Notes: a model not told the origin generated them from the letters alone. 64,000 nt of DNA from Pseudohoeflea suaedae (GCF_004354915.1 NZ_SMSI01000001.1:744001-808000); one strand, 5' to 3'; shown: positions 37,960-47,792, counted from the stretch's first letter. Made by a program: numbers and translations.

Positions 37960-38619
37960 ATGATGAGAATGATCATGGCCGCCGCAGTCGCCGGCCTGTT
38001 GTCGTCCACCGCTTTTGCGGCCGACCTGACACCAACCTCCCCCTCATATGACCCGGCCGCGACCGCCTATGACTGGAGCGGAGCCTATGTCGGCTTCGTC
38101 GCAGGCTATCTCTTGGCAGAGGGTGAACACCAGGCCCCTCCCGGTTTTGGGACACGCCCCCCTTATGATGTCGACGGCGCGATGGTGGGTGGAACCGTCG
38201 GTTACAATTGGCAAAAGGGGTCCATCATATACGGTGTGGAAGGTGATTTTTCCCTGGCCGACATGAGCGGCAATGTGGTTCTCCCTGCAAATTTCCGCAC
38301 CGATATCCGTAATTTCGGCACGCTGCGCGCGCGGATGGGCTACACCTATGATCGGGTCATGCCCTATGTCACCGGCGGCGTTGCATTCGCGGACATTCAT
38401 GCCGGGCAATTTGGCACCCTGTCGGTCACCCGTGACTGGGTTGCCGGATGGACGCTCGGGGCGGGGGTCGAAACGGCCTTGTCCGACAAGGTCACCTTCA
38501 AGCTCGAAGGCCTTTATGTCGATCTGGGCGATATAACCTATACCTCGTTGGGTAACCCGATCGATGTCACCACTGAGGGTGTCGGTGTTGTCCGTGTCGG
38601 CCTGAACCGGCGTTTCTGA
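37960..38619 (+). CDS. outer membrane beta-barrel protein, Omp31-like (copy 1)
   Basis: A 219-residue outer membrane protein with signal peptide MMRMIMAAAVAGLLSSTAFA, cleaved before ADL at about residue 21. The mature part is a small eight-strand beta barrel of the OmpA-like/Omp25-31 type found in Brucella and rhizobia; it has YDWSGAYVGFVAGYL early, GVEGDFSLADMSG, the strand LRARMGYTYDRVMPYVTGGVA and ends in RVGLNRRF with C-terminal Phe, as barrel-assembly signals require. Start 37960 follows GGAAAC. A near copy follows 228 bases downstream. It probably has a structural or porin role. Confidence 0.88.
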   Translation: MMRMIMAAAVAGLLSSTAFAADLTPTSPSYDPAATAYDWSGAYVGFVAGYLLAEGEHQAPPGFGTRPPYDVDGAMVGGTVGYNWQKGSIIYGVEGDFSLADMSGNVVLPANFRTDIRNFGTLRARMGYTYDRVMPYVTGGVAFADIHAGQFGTLSVTRDWVAGWTLGAGVETALSDKVTFKLEGLYVDLGDITYTSLGNPIDVTTEGVGVVRVGLNRRF

Positions 38620-38846
38620 TTGACCTTTCGCTACCGCTTGGCGGGGCCTTTGCATCCATCCGCCGGCGCGTGTCGGATAGGGCGTCTGACGCTTTCGCTT
38701 CTCATGGTCAATGATCGTCGTGAGCAGCAAGAGATGACATGACAGATGCCGAGCAATCACATATAGATGAGATATCTCTAACATAGATTCAACTAAAATA
38801 AGGTGACGTTCGGATGCATAAGCCCGCGAAGTCAGGAAACTTGCAG

Positions 38847-39503
38847 ATGATGAGAATGATCATGGGCGCAGCGGTCGCCGGCCTGTTGTCGTCCACCGCT
38901 TTCGCGGCCGACCTGGCGCCTGCCTCCCCCTCATATGGCCCGGTCGCGACCGCCTATGACTGGAGCGGAGCCTATGTCGGCTTCGTCGCAGGCTATCTCC
39001 GGGGGGAAAGTGATCACACGGATACTTTTCTTAACACCACAGGCCCTTACGATATCGAAGGCGCGATGGTTGGCGGAACCGTCGGTTACAACTGGCAATG
39101 GGGTTCCGTAACATATGGTGTGGAAGGTGACTTTTCCCTCGCCGACATCGCCGGCAATACGGAAATCAACTGTTCGTCTTGCTTCACCAATATCGATAAT
39201 TTCGGCACCCTGCGTGCGCGGCTGGGCTACGCCTATGATCGAGTGATGCCCTATGCCACCGGAGGCCTGGCGTTTGCGGAGATGGAAGGCGGACAGGCTG
39301 GCATTAAGGTCGGGAGCCGGGACTGGGTTGCCGGCTGGACGGTCGGGGCGGGTATCGAAATGGCCTTGTCCGACAAGATATCCGCCAAACTCGAAGGCCT
39401 GTATGTCGATCTGGACGATTTTGCCTATCAATCTGGTATTCCGGTCAATGTATCCACCAAGGATATCGGTATCGCCCGTGTCGGCCTGAACCGGCGCTTC
39501 TGA
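38847..39503 (+). CDS. outer membrane beta-barrel protein, Omp31-like (copy 2)
   Basis: A 218-residue paralogue of the preceding gene. The signal peptide MMRMIMGAAVAGLLSSTAFA differs at one residue and the same barrel blocks are present (YDWSGAYVGFVAGYL, LRARLGYAYDRVMPYATGGL, terminal GLNRRF), but the loops differ, for example CSSC near residue 110 and the segment around the third loop. The upstream bases including the GTCAGGAAACTTGCA ribosome region are also repeated, so the unit was duplicated with its leader. Start at 38847 by analogy to copy 1. Confidence 0.88.
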   Translation: MMRMIMGAAVAGLLSSTAFAADLAPASPSYGPVATAYDWSGAYVGFVAGYLRGESDHTDTFLNTTGPYDIEGAMVGGTVGYNWQWGSVTYGVEGDFSLADIAGNTEINCSSCFTNIDNFGTLRARLGYAYDRVMPYATGGLAFAEMEGGQAGIKVGSRDWVAGWTVGAGIEMALSDKISAKLEGLYVDLDDFAYQSGIPVNVSTKDIGIARVGLNRRF

Positions 39504-39739
39504 TTGACCGGCGCGGCGGTTCATTGATCCGTCCGGCCGGGTTTGGCTAAGCCTTTTGCGCTGTTCCGATGAGCTTTCGGAGCAGCGCTTTCAATTTGAC
39601 GCGGTCCTTTGTCGAGCGCCGCCGGTCCCATCCCACGAAAATACTGCCGCATGGAGCGAATGCTCCATGACTGTCACGAATTTGCCCGGGCCCGGCAAAA
39701 TCTTGCTGTCAGTTTTCAAATTATTTCAGTGGGTTGTTC

Positions 39740-39814
<75 letters not shown>

Positions 39815-40109
39815 CCTTGCGTTTAGCCGGTTGGCGGGCGCTTTTCGCGTTCCGCTTGCGATCGGTGACATGGAAGACCGCTGACCTGCTGAAGGCGGCC
39901 CGCTATTGCCATAGGTTTTCCGCAAGCGCAAGCCCGCCTGTCGCGCTTTTCGCGTCGACGCGGCCAATTTCTCCCGGGGTGGGGAAAACATGGTTTGCCG
40001 GCAATTCCCTGCAAGGGCTTGGCCGCCCGGCATTCGCGCTTTTCGTGCGCATCTTTCTGCGCTATCTGGCCGGGATGCCTGAGACGTTCACCGCGAAAAA
40101 GAAAACCGG

Positions 40110-40316
40110 ATGACCGAGGAAAAGAAAAACGACGGCAAGGACGCGCGGGAGCGACGGCTGGCCGAGCAGTTGCGTGCCAACCTCCAGCGCCGCAAGGCGC
40201 AGGTGCGGGCGCGCCGTTCGGGCGAGGCCGACGAAACCGAGGGGCTGCCTGCGTCGCTGCCAAAAGAGGGGCCGCCGAAAGAGGGGCCATCCGGGGAAGC
40301 AAAGTCCGAGAGCTGA
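40110..40316 (+). CDS. small basic hypothetical protein upstream of murA
   Basis: A 68-residue highly charged, probably mostly helical and disordered protein: EKKNDGKDARERRLAEQLRA, then NLQRRKAQVRARRSGEADET, then a Pro/Gly/Lys-rich tail with a tandem repeat of KEGPP/KEGPS. Similar small basic proteins sit in front of murA in other rhizobia, which supports it being real. No domain is recognised; its function is unknown. The 295 bases before it, back to tRNA-Thr, hold nothing I can name. Confidence 0.65.
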   Translation: MTEEKKNDGKDARERRLAEQLRANLQRRKAQVRARRSGEADETEGLPASLPKEGPPKEGPSGEAKSES

Positions 40317-40463
40317 AACGGGCTTGCTTTCGCGTGGTCTTCCTGCCGAGTTGCCGCCGCCGCGCGTATCGTCTAAACAGCGCCACAAAGCATCGGCATT
40401 CCGGCCGGTCACCGGCTGCATTCACGCACCGCTTACCAATCGCAGCAACCTTGCGAGGACTTC

Positions 40464-41756
40464 ATGGATCGCATCAGGATCGTCGGGGGCAACCAGCTCA
40501 ACGGCACCATTCCTATTTCGGGCGCGAAGAACGCGGCCCTGCCGCTGATGATCGCATCGCTTCTGACCGATGACACGCTGACGCTCGAAAACGTGCCGCA
40601 TCTGGCCGACGTCGAGCAGCTGCAGCGCATCCTCGGCAATCACGGCGTCGACATTTCCGTGGTCGGCCGTCGCGAGCGCCAGGATGCCGGCTATGCCCGC
40701 ACGCTCCATTTCACCGCCCGCACCATCGTCGACACCACCGCGCCTTATGAACTGGTCTCGCGCATGCGTGCGAGTTTCTGGGTCATCGGTCCGCTCCTGG
40801 CGCGCATGGGCGAGGCCAAGGTCTCGCTGCCGGGCGGCTGCGCCATCGGCACCCGGCCGGTGGACCTGTTCATCGACGGTCTGCGCGCGCTCGGCGCCGA
40901 GATCGAAATCGATGGCGGCTATGCCAACGCAAGGGCGCCGAAGGGGCTCAAGGGGGCTCATTTCGTCTTCCCGAAGGTGTCGGTCGGCGCGACCCACGTC
41001 CTCTTGATGGCGGCCACGCTGGCCAAGGGGGAGACCATTATCGAGAATGCGGCCTGCGAGCCGGAAGTCAGCGATCTGGCGGCCTGCCTGACGGCCATGG
41101 GCGCCAGGATCACCGGCGCGGGCACGCCCACCATCCGGATCGAGGGGGTGAGCTCGCTTTCGGGCGCGCGCCATCGTGTCCTGCCCGACCGCATCGAGAC
41201 CGGCACCTATGCCATGGCGGTCGCCATGACCGGTGGCGACGTGGTGCTGGAAAACACCTCGTTGCACCTGCTGGAGAATGCGCTGACGGCAGTCAGCAAT
41301 GCCGGCGCGCATGTGGCCGAGGTCGAGAATGGCATCCGCATCCGCATGAACGGCGACGAGCGCATCCGTCCTGTCGATGTGGTCACCGATCCGTTCCCGG
41401 GTTTCCCGACAGACCTTCAGGCGCAGTTCATGGCGCTGATGACCCGCGCCGACGGCGTCTCGCACATCACCGAGACGATCTTCGAAAACCGCTTCATGCA
41501 CGTCCAGGAACTCGCCCGTCTCGGAGCGAACATCTCGCTGTCCGGCCAGATGGCGAAAATCACGGGTGTCGAGAAGCTCAAGGGCGCGCAGGTCATGGCG
41601 ACCGATCTTCGCGCTTCTGTGTCCCTGGTGATCGCCGGGCTCGCCGCTTCGGGCGAAACGGTGGTCAACCGCGTCTATCATCTCGACCGTGGTTTCGAGC
41701 GTCTCGAGGAAAAGCTCACCCGCTGCGGCGCCATTGTCGAGCGTGTCAGCGAGTAG
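40464..41756 (+). CDS. murA: UDP-N-acetylglucosamine 1-carboxyvinyltransferase MurA
   Basis: A 430-residue enzyme that transfers enolpyruvate from PEP to UDP-GlcNAc in the first committed step of peptidoglycan synthesis. The EPSP-synthase-like fold is shown by the N-terminus ([20 protein letters not shown], then [14 protein letters not shown]), the catalytic loop [13 protein letters not shown] with the reactive Cys126 (the fosfomycin target), and the C-terminal block [20 protein letters not shown]. Length is normal. It is followed by a long palindrome and then a DUF2948 gene, the usual rhizobial neighbour of murA. Confidence 0.97.
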   Translation: MDRIRIVGGNQLNGTIPISGAKNAALPLMIASLLTDDTLTLENVPHLADVEQLQRILGNHGVDISVVGRRERQDAGYARTLHFTARTIVDTTAPYELVSRMRASFWVIGPLLARMGEAKVSLPGGCAIGTRPVDLFIDGLRALGAEIEIDGGYANARAPKGLKGAHFVFPKVSVGATHVLLMAATLAKGETIIENAACEPEVSDLAACLTAMGARITGAGTPTIRIEGVSSLSGARHRVLPDRIETGTYAMAVAMTGGDVVLENTSLHLLENALTAVSNAGAHVAEVENGIRIRMNGDERIRPVDVVTDPFPGFPTDLQAQFMALMTRADGVSHITETIFENRFMHVQELARLGANISLSGQMAKITGVEKLKGAQVMATDLRASVSLVIAGLAASGETVVNRVYHLDRGFERLEEKLTRCGAIVERVSE

Positions 41757-41766
41757 GATGAGACAC

Positions 41767-41812
41767 GTGCCAGCCCATGCTATGACCATCGGATCATTGC
41801 ATGGGCTGGCAC
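41767..41812. repeat. 46-base palindrome between murA and the DUF2948 gene
   Basis: GTGCCAGCCCATGC at 41767-41780 and GCATGGGCTGGCAC at 41799-41812 are perfect 14-base inverted repeats. The 18-base centre (TATGACCATCGGATCATT) can fold further (ATGACC with GGATCAT, one bulge). No T run follows on the plus strand, so it is more like a cruciform or REP-type repeat, or an RNA processing stem, than a simple terminator. Whether further copies exist elsewhere in the genome cannot be seen. Confidence 0.7.
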
Positions 41813-41882
41813 GGCATCCTATTTTGCGGTGCAGCACAGGCCGCGCGATCCGCCAATCCCGGCGCGGCTGACTGGAGGTTTC

Positions 41883-42329
41883 ATGGACAGGCTCAAACTG
41901 ATGGCCCTCGACGAGGAGGATCTCTCGGTTATTTCCGCCTATCTGCAGGATGCGGTCTTCAAGGTGGGCGACATATCCTGGAAGGGACAGGCCGGGGTGC
42001 TGACCCTCGAGCTCAACCGTTTCGTCTGGGAAGCCGGTGACAGGAAGCGCGACCGCAACAAGGATTGGGAGCGCCGCCGCGCGGTGCTCGCGGTCAAGCG
42101 GGCGACCGCGGTGAAGTCGCGCGGTTTTGATCGCTCCAGGACCGACGAAGTGCTTTCGCTTCTGGCGATCCGCTTTCAGGCCGAAACCGAGGAACCTGCG
42201 GGCACGCTCGAACTTGTTCTCTCCGGAGAGGCCTCCATTCTTCTCGATGTCGAATGCATCGAGGTACAACTGACCGACGTCAGCGGCTCATGGGGCACGG
42301 AATTCAAGCCCCGTCACCCTCTGACCTGA
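41883..42329 (+). CDS. DUF2948 family protein
   Basis: A 148-residue soluble protein of the alphaproteobacterial DUF2948 family: MDRLKLMALDEEDLSVISAY, then the segment LQDAVFKVGDISW and RFVWEAGDRKRDRNKDWERR. The family occurs between murA and hisD in many rhizobia, as here, and its function is unknown. I use the ATG at 41883 because the family N-terminus starts there and a GGAGG site precedes it; the longer in-frame ORF would include part of the palindrome region. Confidence 0.88.
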   Translation: MDRLKLMALDEEDLSVISAYLQDAVFKVGDISWKGQAGVLTLELNRFVWEAGDRKRDRNKDWERRRAVLAVKRATAVKSRGFDRSRTDEVLSLLAIRFQAETEEPAGTLELVLSGEASILLDVECIEVQLTDVSGSWGTEFKPRHPLT

Positions 42330-42354
42330 TACGTGCACCCCGAGGGAGACAGGA

Positions 42355-43671
42355 TTGGTTCTCAGGCTCGATCATTCCAGTGAGGATTTCGCATCCCGCT
42401 TCGACGCGTTTCTGAAGACGAAACGCGAAGTCTCCGCCGATGTGAACGCCGACGTTGCCGCGATCATCGACGAGGTGCGCCGGCGCGGCGACGAGGCGCT
42501 TCACGATCTCACACTGAAATTCGACCGGCTCGATACCCGTGCCGCCGGCCTGCGCGTGACCGAGGCCGAGATTGCCGCAGCCTATGAGGCCACCGATCCG
42601 AAGGTGATCGCGGCCCTGCAGCTCGCCCACGACCGTATTGCCTCTCACCACGCCCGCCAGATGCCGAAGGACGATTTTTACGAGGATGCGCTCGGCGTGG
42701 GTCTCGGGTCGCGCTGGACCGCGGTCGAGGCGGTGGGTCTCTACGTGCCGGGCGGCACCGCGAGCTATCCGAGTTCGGTGCTGATGAATGCTGTGCCGGC
42801 CAAGGTCGCGGGCGTCGAACGCATCGTCATGGTGGTGCCGGCGCGCGAAGGTGAACTCAACCCGGCCGTACTTGCTGCCGCCAGGATCGCAGGCATCGAC
42901 GAGATCTACCGCATCGGCGGTGCGCAGGCCGTGGCGGCGCTGGCTTACGGGACAGAAACGATCGAGCCCGTCTCCAAGATCGTCGGCCCGGGCAATGCCT
43001 GGGTGGCTGCCGCCAAGCGCCAGGTTTTCGGCATCGTTGGCATCGACATGATCGCCGGCCCTTCCGAGGTTCTGGTCATCGCGGATGGCGACAACAATCC
43101 CGACTGGGTGGCCGCCGACCTTCTGGCCCAGGCCGAGCACGACACCGGCGCGCAGTCGATCCTGGTGACTGACGACGCGGGATTTGCTGATGCCGTGGTC
43201 GAGGCCGTCGAGCGCCAGCTCGATACGCTCTCGCGGTCGGACACCGCGCGCCGGAGCTGGCGCGATTTCGGCGCCGTCATCCTGGTGCCGGACTGGGACG
43301 CCGCGGTTCCGCTTGCCAACCGTATTGCCGCCGAGCACCTGGAAATCGCCACCGGGGACCCCGAGGCGCTCGCTGACCGCATCCGCAATGCCGGCGCGAT
43401 CTTTCTCGGCCGTCATACGCCGGAAGTGATCGGCGATTATGTCGGCGGCTCCAACCACGTCCTGCCGACGGCCCGCTCGGCCCGCTTCTCCTCCGGACTG
43501 TCGGTGCTCGATTACGTCAAGCGGACTTCCGTTCTGAAGTTGGGTGCCGAACAGTTGCGCCAGCTGGCGCCTGCGGCCATCACGCTGGCTGAAGCCGAAG
43601 GGCTGACGGCCCATGCGCGCTCGGTCGGCATTCGCCTGAACCAGGGCGACACCGGCGGAGCGGGTGGATGA
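42355..43671 (+). CDS. hisD: histidinol dehydrogenase
   Basis: A 438-residue NAD-dependent enzyme for the last two steps of histidine synthesis (histidinol to histidine). Motifs seen: [52 protein letters not shown], and [14 protein letters not shown] with the zinc/catalytic residues; the C-terminal [20 protein letters not shown] is also complete. The apparent start is TTG at 42355, 5-10 bases after GAGGGAGA, giving a protein that starts with the family sequence VLRLDHS. The stop overlaps the start of the UPF0262 gene (ATGA). Confidence 0.95.
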   Translation: MVLRLDHSSEDFASRFDAFLKTKREVSADVNADVAAIIDEVRRRGDEALHDLTLKFDRLDTRAAGLRVTEAEIAAAYEATDPKVIAALQLAHDRIASHHARQMPKDDFYEDALGVGLGSRWTAVEAVGLYVPGGTASYPSSVLMNAVPAKVAGVERIVMVVPAREGELNPAVLAAARIAGIDEIYRIGGAQAVAALAYGTETIEPVSKIVGPGNAWVAAAKRQVFGIVGIDMIAGPSEVLVIADGDNNPDWVAADLLAQAEHDTGAQSILVTDDAGFADAVVEAVERQLDTLSRSDTARRSWRDFGAVILVPDWDAAVPLANRIAAEHLEIATGDPEALADRIRNAGAIFLGRHTPEVIGDYVGGSNHVLPTARSARFSSGLSVLDYVKRTSVLKLGAEQLRQLAPAAITLAEAEGLTAHARSVGIRLNQGDTGGAGG

Positions 43672-44144
43672 CGGCCGACGCCACCAAGCGCCTGTGTGAC
43701 GTCGTCCTGGACGAAACGATCGGCCGGGCCACGCCCGATGTCGAACATGAGCGCGCGGTGGCGATCTTCGATCTGCTGGAGGAAAACTCCTTCGCCCCCG
43801 TCGGCCACGACAAGGGACCCTACAAGCTCGCCCTGTCGCTCGTCGATTCCAAGCTGGTCTTCTCGATCACCGGCGAGAAGGGGGAGCCGGTTGCCACGCA
43901 TATTCTGTCGCTCACCCCGTTCCGGCGCATCGTGAAGGACTACTTCATGATCTGCGAGAGCTATTACGAGGCCATCCGCTCGTCCTCGCCGAGCCAGATC
44001 GAAGCAATCGACATGGGCCGCCGCGGGGTCCACAATGAGGGCTCGCAGACGCTCAAGGACCGGCTCGAGGGGAAGATCGATATCGACTTCGACACCGCCC
44101 GCCGCTTGTTCACTCTCGTCTGCGTGCTGCACTGGCGCGGTTAG
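43668..44144 (+). CDS. UPF0262 family protein
   Basis: A 158-residue protein of the alphaproteobacterial family UPF0262 ([12 protein letters not shown]-like [40 protein letters not shown], and the C-terminal VCVLHWRG). No function is established. It overlaps hisD by four bases and is followed 11 bases later by a phosphatase gene, so it lies in a compact operon whose order (hisD, UPF0262, phosphatase, infA, maf, yacG) is conserved in rhizobia. Confidence 0.92.
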   Translation: MTADATKRLCDVVLDETIGRATPDVEHERAVAIFDLLEENSFAPVGHDKGPYKLALSLVDSKLVFSITGEKGEPVATHILSLTPFRRIVKDYFMICESYYEAIRSSSPSQIEAIDMGRRGVHNEGSQTLKDRLEGKIDIDFDTARRLFTLVCVLHWRG

Positions 44145-44155
44145 GCGGAGGCGAC

Positions 44156-44632
44156 GTGTCCGGGGAGGCCAAAACACGCACCGGGGAAGAGGGGAACGGC
44201 CCGCCGGGCTCGGTTCTCTTCGTCTGCGGCATGAACGCGATACGTTCGCCGATGGCCGAGGCGATCGCCCGGGGGCTGGCCCGCAAGGGCACCTACATCG
44301 CATCGGCGGGCGTGCGTCACGGCGAGCGCGATCCCTTCGTGGATGCGGTGCTCTCGGAGGTCGGGCTCGATCTCGGCAATCGCGAGCCGCAATCGCTCGA
44401 TGAACTGGAGGACGACTTCTTCGATCTCATCGTCACGCTGGCGCCCGAGGCCCACCACAGGGCTCTCGACATGAACCGGGGGAATGCCGTCGACATCGTC
44501 TACTGGCCCACGCCCGACCCTTCCGTGGCTGCCGGAACCCGCGAGCAGATCCTCGCATCCTACAGGGACGTGCGCGACATGCTTGCCCTCCGGCTGCGCA
44601 AGCTCTTTGCAATTGAGCCGCCGACAGACTAG
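44156..44632 (+). CDS. low-molecular-weight phosphatase family protein
   Basis: A 158-residue low-molecular-weight protein-tyrosine-phosphatase fold. The P-loop VLFVCGMNAIRSPMAE holds the nucleophile Cys24 and Arg30 in the C-x5-R-S pattern, and the late YWPTPDPSVAAG supplies an Asp in the position of the general acid. The family includes arsenate reductases, but the fit here is to the rhizobial phosphatase form next to infA; the substrate is unknown. The start is GTG at 44156 with GGAGG just before it. Confidence 0.88.
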   Translation: MSGEAKTRTGEEGNGPPGSVLFVCGMNAIRSPMAEAIARGLARKGTYIASAGVRHGERDPFVDAVLSEVGLDLGNREPQSLDELEDDFFDLIVTLAPEAHHRALDMNRGNAVDIVYWPTPDPSVAAGTREQILASYRDVRDMLALRLRKLFAIEPPTD

Positions 44633-44761
44633 ATGCTATATTAAACCACTGACCAGCGAACCTCCTGTGTTCACAATTGAATGCGTTTTGTGTAGGTTCC
44701 GCGCAATTTTTGGCGCGGCAAACTGCCGACGCCGCTTATCTCAAGGACGATAGACACGCAC

Positions 44762-44980
44762 ATGGCAAAAGAAGAAGTTCTCGAATTCCCGGGTACTGTC
44801 GTTGAATTGCTTCCCAACGCGACTTTCCGCGTGAAGCTTGAAAACGACCACGAAATCATCGCTCACACCGCCGGCCGCATGCGCAAGAACCGCATCCGCG
44901 TTCTCGCCGGCGACAAGGTCCAGGTGGAAATGACCCCCTACGACCTGACTAAGGGCCGCATCACCTACCGCTTCCGCTAG
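44762..44980 (+). CDS. infA: translation initiation factor IF-1
   Basis: A 72-residue S1-like OB-fold protein that binds the ribosomal A site during initiation. The sequence is canonical: [20 protein letters not shown], then [20 protein letters not shown], and the ending [20 protein letters not shown]. It has its own 129-base upstream region and an AGGACGATA ribosome site, and lies between the phosphatase and maf. Confidence 0.98.
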   Translation: MAKEEVLEFPGTVVELLPNATFRVKLENDHEIIAHTAGRMRKNRIRVLAGDKVQVEMTPYDLTKGRITYRFR

Positions 44981-45029
44981 GCCTGTCGTCCGACCCCTTA
45001 TCCAACAGCCAGGCAGACCGTTTCCGGAT

Positions 45030-45656
45030 ATGGCGAAATCGCAAAAACTGATTCTGGCCTCGGGCTCTCCGCGCCGCGTCGAACTTCTCGCGCAGGCGGC
45101 GATCGAGCCCGACCGCCTGATGCCGATGGATATCGACGAGACACCCGGCAAGAACGAGCATCCCCGCTCGCTTGCCCGCCGGTTGAGCCACGAGAAGGCC
45201 GAGGCTGCGGTCAAAGCCCTCAAGGGCGATTACGGCTGGTCGGGCGCCTACGTGCTTTCGGCCGATACCGTCGTTTCCGTCGGGCGCCGCATCCTGCCCA
45301 AGGCCGAACTGGTCGACGAAGCCTCCAACGGGCTTTATCTGCTTTCGGGCCGCTCGCACCGCGTCTTCACCGGCGTGTGTCTGGTCACCCCCGACCGCAA
45401 GTTCCGCCAGAAGATCGTGGAGACCCGCGTCCGCTTCAAGCGTCTTTCGCGGGCCGAGATCGAAAGCTATCTCGCCTCCGGCGAATGGCGCGGCAAGGCG
45501 GGTGGTTACGGCATCCAGGGCATTGCCGGCAGCTTCGTCGTCAAGATGGTCGGCTCCTACTCGAACGTGGTGGGCCTGCCGCTCTACGAAACCATCTCGC
45601 TGTTGACCGGCGAGGGCTACGACGTCCACTTCAAGTGGGCGGAAGGCGCGCGCTGA
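45030..45656 (+). CDS. maf: Maf family nucleotide pyrophosphatase
   Basis: A 208-residue nucleoside triphosphate pyrophosphatase that degrades non-canonical or dTTP/UTP-like nucleotides as a house-cleaning enzyme. The start motif [20 protein letters not shown], the SHEKAEAAV block, the [15 protein letters not shown] block and the late [12 protein letters not shown] block are all typical. It lies three bases upstream of yacG and downstream of infA. Specificity (YhdE versus YceF type) is not resolved. Confidence 0.95.
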   Translation: MAKSQKLILASGSPRRVELLAQAAIEPDRLMPMDIDETPGKNEHPRSLARRLSHEKAEAAVKALKGDYGWSGAYVLSADTVVSVGRRILPKAELVDEASNGLYLLSGRSHRVFTGVCLVTPDRKFRQKIVETRVRFKRLSRAEIESYLASGEWRGKAGGYGIQGIAGSFVVKMVGSYSNVVGLPLYETISLLTGEGYDVHFKWAEGAR

Positions 45657-45657
45657 C

Positions 45658-45861
45658 ATGACGTCCGAGAACAACGTCACGCCGCTGCGCAAGCCGCAGC
45701 CTTGCCCGGAATGCGGCAAGCCGTCGACGCGCGACAGCTATCCCTTCTGCTCCGAACGCTGCCGGTCGCTCGATCTCAATCGCTGGTTCACCGGCAGCTA
45801 CGCTATTCCGGTGTCCGAGACGGGCGAGAACACAGAGGACGACCCGGACGATCGCGGCTGA
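45658..45861 (+). CDS. yacG: DNA gyrase inhibitor YacG
   Basis: A 67-residue zinc protein: four cysteines in CPECGKP and FCSERCRSLDLNRWF bind one zinc, as in YacG, which binds and inhibits GyrB. The length and motif are normal. It begins one base after the maf stop and is the last gene of the infA-maf-yacG group, just before tRNA-Phe. Confidence 0.93.
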   Translation: MTSENNVTPLRKPQPCPECGKPSTRDSYPFCSERCRSLDLNRWFTGSYAIPVSETGENTEDDPDDRG

Positions 45862-45956
45862 ACGCTTCGCGCCGCCTCGCGCCGTTCCAAGCCTATGGCG
45901 CGACAAAGAAAATTGGCCTTATCCCGGGCGACGGCGAAAAAGGTTTTGCAGGGTGC

Positions 45957-45984
45957 TTGCCACCGCCGGACAAGATGGTATAAC
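45957..45984 (+). promoter_or_regulatory. sigma-70 type promoter of tRNA-Phe
   Basis: TTGCCA at 45957-45962 and TATAAC at 45979-45984 are separated by 16 bases and lie about 61 bases before the mature tRNA-Phe end. This is a good -35/-10 pair by eye. Confidence 0.65.
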
Positions 45985-46045
45985 GCGCTCGCTTCCGACG
46001 GGGCGACCCCTCGGAAAACGCTGAAAGCGGCTCTCGCCGCGGGAT

Positions 46046-46121
46046 GCCCGGATAGCTCAGTTGGTAGAGCAGCGGATTGAAAATCCGCGTGTCGGTGGTT
46101 CGAATCCGCCTCCGGGCACCA
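46046..46121 (+). tRNA. tRNA-Phe (GAA anticodon)
   Basis: A 76-base cloverleaf with encoded CCA. The acceptor arms GCCCGGA and TCCGGGC pair, the D loop has AGTTGGTAGA, the anticodon arm CGGAT/ATCCG region encloses GAA (phenylalanine), and the T arm GGTGG/CCGCC encloses TTCGAAT. It follows yacG and a clear promoter. The 384 bases after it, up to the oxidoreductase, hold no supported gene. Confidence 0.97.
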
Positions 46122-46505
46122 CTTTTTCTCAATCGAAAAGATGAAGTTGCCGAGCCTTTGGGTGTCGGGCTCGTGCTTGTGCCTGTTCCACCCGAGGCAT
46201 GTACATGGACGTCGCTCAGGTGAAGGTTCCGGCTCGGGACCAATCGCCCGCTCCTGCCAGCCGGCTGATGCAATCATCCCTTTGGATACTGGGGGCTCCT
46301 TCTTGAACGGGGGGCTCCGCGGTGACGGCCGGCCGCAGCTTCCGGCTCCGACCCGTGATCGCCCCGAACTGCAAGGGCAACGGCTTGCCTGTCGGTCGAG
46401 ATGACTGCGGACAGGGCCGCTTATGCCGCGATCACGTTTTGCCGAGTGCGTCGGCACGACAAACCGGTTACAACTCTCGGGAAATCAGCCCGGACCTGCC
46501 TTGCA
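46122..46505. other. gene-free stretch after tRNA-Phe
   Basis: Three open frames cross this 384-base stretch but none has a ribosome site or protein similarity that I recognise. I see no integrase, no second copy of the tRNA end and no repeat, so there is no sign of an integrated element. It probably contains the promoter of the following oxidoreductase gene. Confidence 0.5.
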
Positions 46506-47783
46506 ATGAATGCCATTCATACTTCCAATCTCTGGCACCACAGTGCGGAGGAAACATTTGCCGCCCCGCCGCTGACCGCTGATCTCGATGTCGATCTTCT
46601 CGTGATCGGCGGAGGGTTCACGGGCAATTCTGCGGCATTGCACGCGGCCCGCGAGGGGGCCTCGGTCGTCGTGCTGGAGGCCGAAACGATCGGCCATGGC
46701 GGTTCGGGCCGCAATGTCGGCCTGGTCAATGCCGGTCTGTGGTTGCCACCCGACAAGGTGATCGAGGCGATGGGGGAGGCGGCCGGTCTCAAGCTCGTCG
46801 ATGCACTCGGGGCCGGGCCCGCGAGAGTTTTCGAGATCATCGAGCGGGAAGGGATCGAGTGCGAGGCGACGCGCAGGGGAACGCTCCATCTCGCCCATTC
46901 GCCGGACGGGCTCAGGGACATCGAGGACCGTTACCGCCAGGGCAATCGTCATGGCGCGCCCCTGAGCCTCCTCAACTCCGATGAAACGGCCCGGCGCACC
47001 GGGACAGACGCCTTCCACGGCGCGCTCTTCGATCCGCGTGCCGGTACCATCCAGCCACTGGCCTATTGCCGCGGCCTGGCCCGTGCGGCGCAGGCGGCTG
47101 GCGCCATGATCTGCGAGAACACGCCCGTCGCCGAACTGCGCCACGACAATGGCGTCTGGGCTGCGCGCGCAAACGGCCAGGTGGTCAGGGCGAAGAGGCT
47201 GCTGATTGCGACCAACGCCTATCATGCGGGCTTCGAGGATCCCTTCCGCCCCGAATTCGTCCGCTTCAACTACTGTCAGTTCGCCACCGAACCCTTGAGT
47301 GAAAGCCAGCGCGAAAAGCTCCTGCCCGGCGGTGAAGGATGCTGGGACACGGCGATGGTCATGTCGTCGATCCGGCTGGACCGGGCCGGCCGGTTGATCG
47401 TCGGCGGTGTCGGCAGCGTCGAGGATGCCGGCGCGGGCCTGCACGAGGCCTGGGCGCGGCGAAAGCTGCGCGCCCTCTATCCCGCACTGGGAGAGATCGG
47501 TTTCCAGCATGTCTGGAGCGGGCGCATCGCCATGACCGGCGACCACATTCCGAAGATCGTTTCCTTCGGGCCCAATGCCTATGCCTGTTTCGGCTACTCG
47601 GGCCGCGGCATCTCGCCGGGAACGGTGTTCGGCGCGGCCACGGCCGAAGCGCTTCTGCGCGGCGAGGAAAGCGGCTTGCCGGTGGCGCCCGTAAGGCGCC
47701 ATCAGGAACGTCTGACCGGTGCGAAAGCGGCCTATTACGAATTGGGCGCGAAGCTCACCCATTTCGCCGCGCATCGGCGCTAG
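46506..47783 (+). CDS. FAD-dependent oxidoreductase, D-amino acid/glycine oxidase type
   Basis: A 425-residue flavoprotein of the DAO family. The dinucleotide motif VIGGGFTGNSAALHAAREGA with the following acidic strand end VVVLEAE binds FAD; the second block is GRNVGLVNAGLWLPPDK, and the C-terminal GYSGRGISPGTVFGAATAEA is typical of gamma-glutamylputrescine oxidase/PuuB and similar amine oxidases. It probably oxidises a secondary or primary amine or amino acid; the substrate is not known. The ATG at 46506 has no evident ribosome site, but family similarity starts here (NAIHTSNLWHHSAEE). Confidence 0.85.
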   Translation: MNAIHTSNLWHHSAEETFAAPPLTADLDVDLLVIGGGFTGNSAALHAAREGASVVVLEAETIGHGGSGRNVGLVNAGLWLPPDKVIEAMGEAAGLKLVDALGAGPARVFEIIEREGIECEATRRGTLHLAHSPDGLRDIEDRYRQGNRHGAPLSLLNSDETARRTGTDAFHGALFDPRAGTIQPLAYCRGLARAAQAAGAMICENTPVAELRHDNGVWAARANGQVVRAKRLLIATNAYHAGFEDPFRPEFVRFNYCQFATEPLSESQREKLLPGGEGCWDTAMVMSSIRLDRAGRLIVGGVGSVEDAGAGLHEAWARRKLRALYPALGEIGFQHVWSGRIAMTGDHIPKIVSFGPNAYACFGYSGRGISPGTVFGAATAEALLRGEESGLPVAPVRRHQERLTGAKAAYYELGAKLTHFAAHRR

Positions 47784-47792
47784 GCGTCATTC

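Noticed and set aside
39690-39712. GC-rich inverted repeat downstream of tRNA-Thr (TTTGCC/GGCAAA)
   Set aside because: The arms are only six bases with mismatches inside and no T run follows on either strand, so I do not call it a terminator.
46141-46404. 87-codon frame after tRNA-Phe
   Set aside because: No ribosome site and no similarity that I recognise; the frame is probably chance. I also considered an integrated element at the tRNA, but there is no integrase and no repeat of the tRNA end.
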